NCBI GenBank assembly: GCA_964432885.1
Contig: CAYSPG010000002.1
Span: 186,001 to 250,000, forward strand
Reading direction: 5' to 3'
Length of the DNA stretch: 64,000 nucleotides
Source of the DNA: CAYSPG01 sp964432885
GTDB lineage: Bacteria > Bacteroidota > Bacteroidia > AKYH767-A > OLB10
The translations under genes and the position numbers were made by a program. Shown here piece after piece: positions 60,822 to 64,000 of the stretch. How positions within the stretch are numbered: the first letter of the stretch is position 1; every line of letters starts with the position of its first letter. The notes beneath the pieces are model-generated. The model was not told the origin of the DNA. It did not search any database and saw only the letters and a program-made list of their open reading frames with translations.

Positions 60822-61477
60822 AGAATATAAGTTTACAGTTTACGGTTTACTGTTTGCCGTTTTTAAGATTCATTAAAAGGATTCGTTCTGCAATTTCAGT
60901 TAAAAACAAATCTTCAATATTCAATACTCAATATTCTCCAAAGGAGTCCGTTGGGGCAATATTTAATTTCTACAAACTGCCTGCTGCCTACTGCCTGCTT
61001 TTTTTTTACTGCCTGCTAACCTCCTCCTGTGGAATCTATTCCTTCACCGGTGCTTCTATTTCTTCTGATATAAAATCCTTCTCCGTTCAGTATTTTCCAA
61101 ACCGAGCATCGCTGGTTCAGCCTACATTAAGCCAAACATTTACCGAAAAACTAAAAGAAAAATTTCTGTCGCAAACAAACCTTGCCCCCCTTACGTCCAA
61201 TGGCGACTTGCAGTTTGAAGGTTATATTTCTGATTACAACACAGCACCCACTGCCATCCAAAGCACCGACCAGGCTGCATTAAACAGGCTTACTATTACT
61301 GTTAGTGTAAAATTTACAAACAACAAAGACCCAAAAAATAATTTTGAAACCACCTTTAGCCGTTTTTCTGACTACAGCAGTTCAAAAAATTTAAACGAAG
61401 TAGAAACCGGTTTGATAAATGAAATATCTTCGCAACTTGTTGATGATATTTTTAACAAAGCGGTAATTAACTGGTAA
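60818..61477 (+). CDS. lptE: LPS-assembly lipoprotein LptE with repeat-derived N-terminus
   Basis: LptE is the outer-membrane lipoprotein partner of LptD in lipopolysaccharide insertion. The conserved part starts around residue 65: lipobox LTSSC, then CGIYSFTGASI (CYSF-like Bacteroidota LptE start) and the helical/beta core through DDIFNKAVINW. The first 60 residues before the hydrophobic segment have unusual composition. They are encoded by four repeat segments (60831-61014), three of them 7-bp word runs. So the annotated start may not be the functional one; a shorter translation beginning nearer to the lipobox is possible, but no ATG is in frame. Confidence 0.88.
   Translation: MKNISLQFTVYCLPFLRFIKRIRSAISVKNKSSIFNTQYSPKESVGAIFNFYKLPAAYCLLFFYCLLTSSCGIYSFTGASISSDIKSFSVQYFPNRASLVQPTLSQTFTEKLKEKFLSQTNLAPLTSNGDLQFEGYISDYNTAPTAIQSTDQAALNRLTITVSVKFTNNKDPKNNFETTFSRFSDYSSSKNLNEVETGLINEISSQLVDDIFNKAVINW
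60831..60862. repeat. Heptamer word repeat (GTTTACN x4+) in the lptE 5' end
   Basis: GTTTACA, GTTTACG, GTTTACT, GTTTGCC and a partial unit, all in 7-bp phase, beginning 14 bp after the lptE ATG. Confidence 0.88.
60911..60957. repeat. Heptamer words (TATTCAA type) and a small hairpin repeat in lptE
   Basis: TCTTCAA, TATTCAA, TACTCAA, TATTCTC in 7-bp phase (60911-60938), immediately followed by a hairpin CTCC-AAA-GGAG and the tail TCCGTTGGGGC (60936-60957). The second part resembles the hairpin-plus-TTGGGG family found twice in valS. Confidence 0.8.
60976..61014. repeat. Heptamer word repeat (ACTGCCT / GCTGCCT) in the lptE signal region
   Basis: ACTGCCT, GCTGCCT, ACTGCCT and, after a run of T, ACTGCCT again. 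It encodes KLPAAYCLLFFYCLL, the hydrophobic stretch before the lipobox, so part of the signal peptide is itself made by the repeat. Confidence 0.85.
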
Positions 61478-62712
61478 TGACAAGCAACAGGTTTAACGAT
61501 ATAATTAAAAATCCTGCCACAATAGGGTATCGCGAAATTGATGAGCTAAAAAACATCATTGGGCAATTTCCATATTTCCAGGCAGCACATTTGCTTTATG
61601 CCAAAGGGTTGCATGATGCCAAAAGTTATTTATTTAACGATGAAATAAAAAAAACAGCCGCTTATGCTGCCGATAGAAAAGTGTTGCACAAACTTATTCA
61701 TTCAGCTTCGGCTGCTATTTTAACTGAAACAAGCGAAGAAAGTACACCTGCAACCAACCAGACATTTGTTAATTCAAAAGAAGATACAGCCAACACCGCA
61801 ATTATTTTTGATGATGCTTCAGACGAAATAAAATCAAACCAGGCGGTGTTTGAAAGTGCAGAGCAGGAAACCGCAGAATTAGCAGAAAACAACAGCCCCG
61901 ATATTACAGAAACACCAATTATTGATCACGATGATACACCTCCATTAAAAACAGAGCCTGAAATAACTCCTGTACGCACACTAAGTGCTGCCGAAATACT
62001 ATCACAGCGCCTGCGCGAAATAGAAAAAGATTTAAGTGGCGATAAAAAACCTGTTGCTGATACAGAGCCTGAAAAAATCATTACCCCTGAAACCGCAGTT
62101 CAGGATTATTTTACCGTATCGTCAGATTTTAATCCCGAAGAGTTTGCAACTATAAAAGCGGATGCACCTGATAGCACAAATCAAACTATTGTTAATATAA
62201 CCAAATCAGATACGTCAAATAGTATAAGTGCCGAAACCAGTACGAGCATTGAGAAACATTCATTTACCGATTGGATACAAAAATTTTCAGCACCTAAACC
62301 CGTGCAACCGGCATTTGAAGAAATTAATACTGAAGAGAAAAAAAAAACTTCGGATATAATTATTGAGAAGGCAACACACAGCCATCTTACTCAGTTGCAA
62401 CAAACCATTACAGAAACAAAATCTTCAGAATCAAAAGCAAGCCATCTTGCAAAAACCGACCTGATAGATTTATTTATTAAAAATGACCCCCGCATTGATG
62501 GCAGCAAAACAAAATTTTATTCGCCAATAAATGTAGCCAAAAGCAGCATAGCTGATACCAGTGAAATAGTTTCGGAAACACTGGCAAAAATCTATATCCA
62601 GCAAGGAAATTTATCCAAAGCCATTCAAGCCTATGAGAAATTAAGTTTGAAATTTCCCGAAAAAAGTGCTTTCTTTGCCGCCCTTATAAAAGAAATTAAA
62701 CAAATTCAGTAA
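61477..62712 (+). CDS. Conserved Bacteroidota protein with C-terminal TPR-like repeat
   Basis: This 411-residue protein has a helical N-terminus (IDELKNIIGQFPYFQAAHLLYAKGLHD, a TPR-like first repeat). A long acidic, low-complexity centre (about 85-300) is rich in Glu, Thr and Ser. A TPR unit closes the protein (ETLAKIYIQQGNLSKAIQAYEKLSLKFPEKSAFF). No signal peptide. It directly overlaps lptE by one base and is followed by secG. I recall this gene from the same neighbourhood in other Bacteroidota but know no tested function; a scaffold role is possible. Confidence 0.78.
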   Translation: MTSNRFNDIIKNPATIGYREIDELKNIIGQFPYFQAAHLLYAKGLHDAKSYLFNDEIKKTAAYAADRKVLHKLIHSASAAILTETSEESTPATNQTFVNSKEDTANTAIIFDDASDEIKSNQAVFESAEQETAELAENNSPDITETPIIDHDDTPPLKTEPEITPVRTLSAAEILSQRLREIEKDLSGDKKPVADTEPEKIITPETAVQDYFTVSSDFNPEEFATIKADAPDSTNQTIVNITKSDTSNSISAETSTSIEKHSFTDWIQKFSAPKPVQPAFEEINTEEKKKTSDIIIEKATHSHLTQLQQTITETKSSESKASHLAKTDLIDLFIKNDPRIDGSKTKFYSPINVAKSSIADTSEIVSETLAKIYIQQGNLSKAIQAYEKLSLKFPEKSAFFAALIKEIKQIQ

Positions 62713-62752
62713 TTAAATTTAGTTGGCAGCAAGTATTTGGCAGTTATCTGTA

Positions 62753-62781
62753 ACTGCAAAACTGCAAACTGCAAACTGTAA
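62753..62781. repeat. Heptamer word repeat (ACTGCAA x3 + ACTGTAA)
   Basis: ACTGCAA, (one extra A), ACTGCAA, ACTGCAA, ACTGTAA, 10 bp before the secG ATG. It occupies the leader between the TPR-like gene and secG. Confidence 0.85.
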
Positions 62782-62791
62782 ACTTCTCAAA

Positions 62792-63157
62792 ATGTACACA
62801 GCAATAACAGTTATTATTATCCTTGTATGCGTACTGCTTGCATTTGCAGTGCTAATTCAAAATTCCAAAGGTGGAGGCTTAACAGCAGGCTTTTCTTCAT
62901 CTCAACAAATTATGGGCGTTAGGCAAACTACTGATTTTCTTGAAAAGTTTACCTGGGGTTTGGCAACAACATTAATTGTACTATGTATAGTAGGTAATTT
63001 TATGCTGCCTCGCAATGCTGCCACTCAGGTTCAGGCATCGTCTATACAAGATCAAATTGACAATGCCACTATGCCTGCATCACAAAATGCACCATTGCCT
63101 GGAGCACAACAACAGGCGCAGCCTGCACAACAGCAACCTGCCCAGCCTGCCAAATAA
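62792..63157 (+). CDS. secG: Preprotein translocase subunit SecG
   Basis: SecG is the small accessory subunit of the SecYEG inner-membrane channel. The ATG at 62792 (not the longer frame start, whose extra residues come from the ACTGCAA repeat) gives 121 residues. It has two TM helices (YTAITVIIILVCVLLAFAVL and FTWGLATTLIVLCIVGNF) with the conserved loop QNSKGGGLTAGFSSSQQIMG between them. A Gln/Pro/Ala-rich C-terminal tail follows (about 90-121), longer than in many homologues. A strong terminator follows. Confidence 0.94.
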   Translation: MYTAITVIIILVCVLLAFAVLIQNSKGGGLTAGFSSSQQIMGVRQTTDFLEKFTWGLATTLIVLCIVGNFMLPRNAATQVQASSIQDQIDNATMPASQNAPLPGAQQQAQPAQQQPAQPAK

Positions 63158-63180
63158 TCCGCTTTAGCGCAATAAAATTT

Positions 63181-63212
63181 AAAAAACCGCTGTCAATTTT
63201 GGCGGTTTTTTT
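63181..63212 (+). terminator. Intrinsic terminator after secG
   Basis: AAAAAACCGC and GCGGTTTTTT pair around an 11-base loop with T residues following, 23 bp beyond the secG stop. Confidence 0.85.
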
Positions 63213-63332
63213 ATTTAATCAGGGTCAAAAATCGAAAATTTGGCAGTAAACAACTGCTGGCACAATTGCTGATTGGCGCAAAATGTATTTCAAATCATTA
63301 ATTTTTAAATAACCATAAAAAATCAAATTACA

Positions 63333-63611
63333 ATGAGTAAATTTAATCTTAAACCATTGGCCGACCGCGTTATAGTAGAAGTAGCGGCTGCCGAAGAAAA
63401 AACAGCAAGCGGAATAATTATTCCTGACACTGCCAAAGAAAAACCACAAAAAGGCAAAGTGGTGGCCGTAGGAACCGGAAAAAAAGATGAGCCTATGACT
63501 GTAAAAGTTGGCGACAGTATTTTGTACGGTAAATATGCCGGTACCGAAATTACCGTTGAAGGCAAAGAGTACCTTATCATGCGCGAATCAGACATTTTCG
63601 CAGTAATCTAA
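63333..63611 (+). CDS. groES: Co-chaperonin GroES
   Basis: GroES is the lid of the GroEL folding chamber. The 92-residue protein contains the N-terminal strand KPLADRVIVEV, the mobile loop EEKTASGIIIPDTAKEKPQ and the GroEL-contacting IIIP, then GDSILYGKYAGTEI and a C-terminal MRESDIFAVI. The length is usual. It is 106 bp before groEL, same strand. No CIRCE-type inverted repeat was found upstream. Confidence 0.98.
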   Translation: MSKFNLKPLADRVIVEVAAAEEKTASGIIIPDTAKEKPQKGKVVAVGTGKKDEPMTVKVGDSILYGKYAGTEITVEGKEYLIMRESDIFAVI

Positions 63612-63655
63612 AGATACGAAGTTCAAAATTGAAACATGTTTCGGATTTCTTCTCC

Positions 63656-63669
63656 ATTCGTAATTCGTA
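63656..63669. repeat. Two copies of the 7-bp word ATTCGTA between groES and groEL
   Basis: Same tandem ATTCGTA ATTCGTA as upstream of asd (31049-31062), also preceded by TCC. It lies 47 bp before the groEL ATG. Confidence 0.8.
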
Positions 63670-63716
63670 GAAAATTAAATTAAAATCAAACAATAAAAAA
63701 ACAAATAAATAAAAAC

Positions 63717-64000
63717 ATGGCAAAAGATATAACCTTTAACCTCGAAGCGCGTGACGCTTTAAAAAGAGGTGTTGATGCATTGGCAAATGCAGTTAAAGTT
63801 ACCTTAGGTCCAAAAGGACGTAATGTAATTATTGACAAAAAATTCGGTTCACCCGCTATCACAAAAGATGGAGTTACCGTAGCTAAAGAAATTGAATTGA
63901 AAGATTCGATTGAAAACATGGGTGCACAAATGCTTAAAGAAGTAGCATCAAAAACTGCTGACATTGCAGGTGATGGAACCACTACTGCTACCGTATTGGC
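63717..64000 (+). CDS. groEL: Chaperonin GroEL, 3' end outside window
   Basis: The first 94 residues of the 60-kDa chaperonin are visible and leave the window in frame. They contain EARDALKRGVDALANAVKVT, LGPKGRNVIIDKK, the ATP-binding DGVTVAKEIEL and DIAGDGTTTATVL, the signature of the N-terminal equatorial domain. ATG at 63717. It follows groES. Confidence 0.98.
   Translation, partial: MAKDITFNLEARDALKRGVDALANAVKVTLGPKGRNVIIDKKFGSPAITKDGVTVAKEIELKDSIENMGAQMLKEVASKTADIAGDGTTTATVL

Noticed and set aside
12786..63669. Heptamer arrays as CRISPR or minisatellite loci
   Set aside because: Units are 7 bp without spacers, two to seven copies, no cas genes nearby.

Overview
The window is a chromosomal segment of an AT-rich Bacteroidota genome. 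The evidence is a complete PorP-GldKLMN type IX secretion (T9SS) and gliding operon, several proteins ending in T9SS sorting domains, a Bacteroidota-style LptE, a lipoprotein TamA (TamL), a TonB receptor under a TPP riboswitch, TANNTTTG-like -7 boxes, and few visible Shine-Dalgarno sites. Family-level placement is not possible from the sequence alone. No rRNA, intact insertion sequence, prophage or CRISPR array was seen.

Layout. 1-7 kb: an Omp85 barrel cut by the left edge, DUF3078, MscL, RidA, a SpoU-type rRNA methylase, TamL and tRNA-Ser. 7-12 kb: a secreted reprolysin-like protease, a HEAT-like protein, TpiA and a PagL-like deacylase. 12-18 kb: a LexA-like regulator, the TPP-controlled TonB receptor, a putative aminopeptidase and a sodium symporter. 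18-24 kb: two DUF433/DUF5615 toxin-antitoxin (TA) modules, one coupled to recR and one between ruvB and queG, plus an Hsp15-like protein, a barrel protein and UbiX. 24-31 kb: a WD40 protein, T9SS cargo, rhomboid, methylmalonyl-CoA epimerase, a CAT-anticodon tRNA and a HAD phosphatase. 31-38 kb: asd, an ECF sigma/anti-sigma pair, pyrC and gyrB. 38-44 kb: T9SS cargo, cdsA and valS. 44-54 kb: the T9SS motor operon, a degenerate ureohydrolase and topA. 54-57.4 kb: a repeat-rich accessory stretch with a nonsense-mutated T9SS cargo gene. 57.5-64 kb: miaB, a MntA/HepT pair, a sigma-54 activator, lptE, a TPR-like protein, secG, groES and the start of groEL.

How the genes work together. GldL and GldM form the proton-driven T9SS motor, GldK and GldN the periplasmic ring, and PorP/SprF a partner barrel. 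The sorting-domain proteins in the window are the expected cargo. Outer-membrane biogenesis (Omp85 proteins, LptE, PagL-like) and core information processing (gyrB, topA, valS, recR, ruvB) make up most of the rest.

The most unusual signal is a layer of short repeats. At least a dozen loci carry short runs of 7-bp words (GTTTGTG, ATTCGTA, ACTGCAA, ATTGAAA, CTGCCTA types and others). They sit in intergenic DNA and also in frame inside genes, including valS, miaB and lptE. A second family is a small hairpin followed by a TTGGGG-like tail, found twice in valS and once in lptE. A third is a pair of about 145-bp palindromic elements at 55.2-55.6 kb. These share 27-bp terminal inverted repeats but have unrelated long central hairpins.
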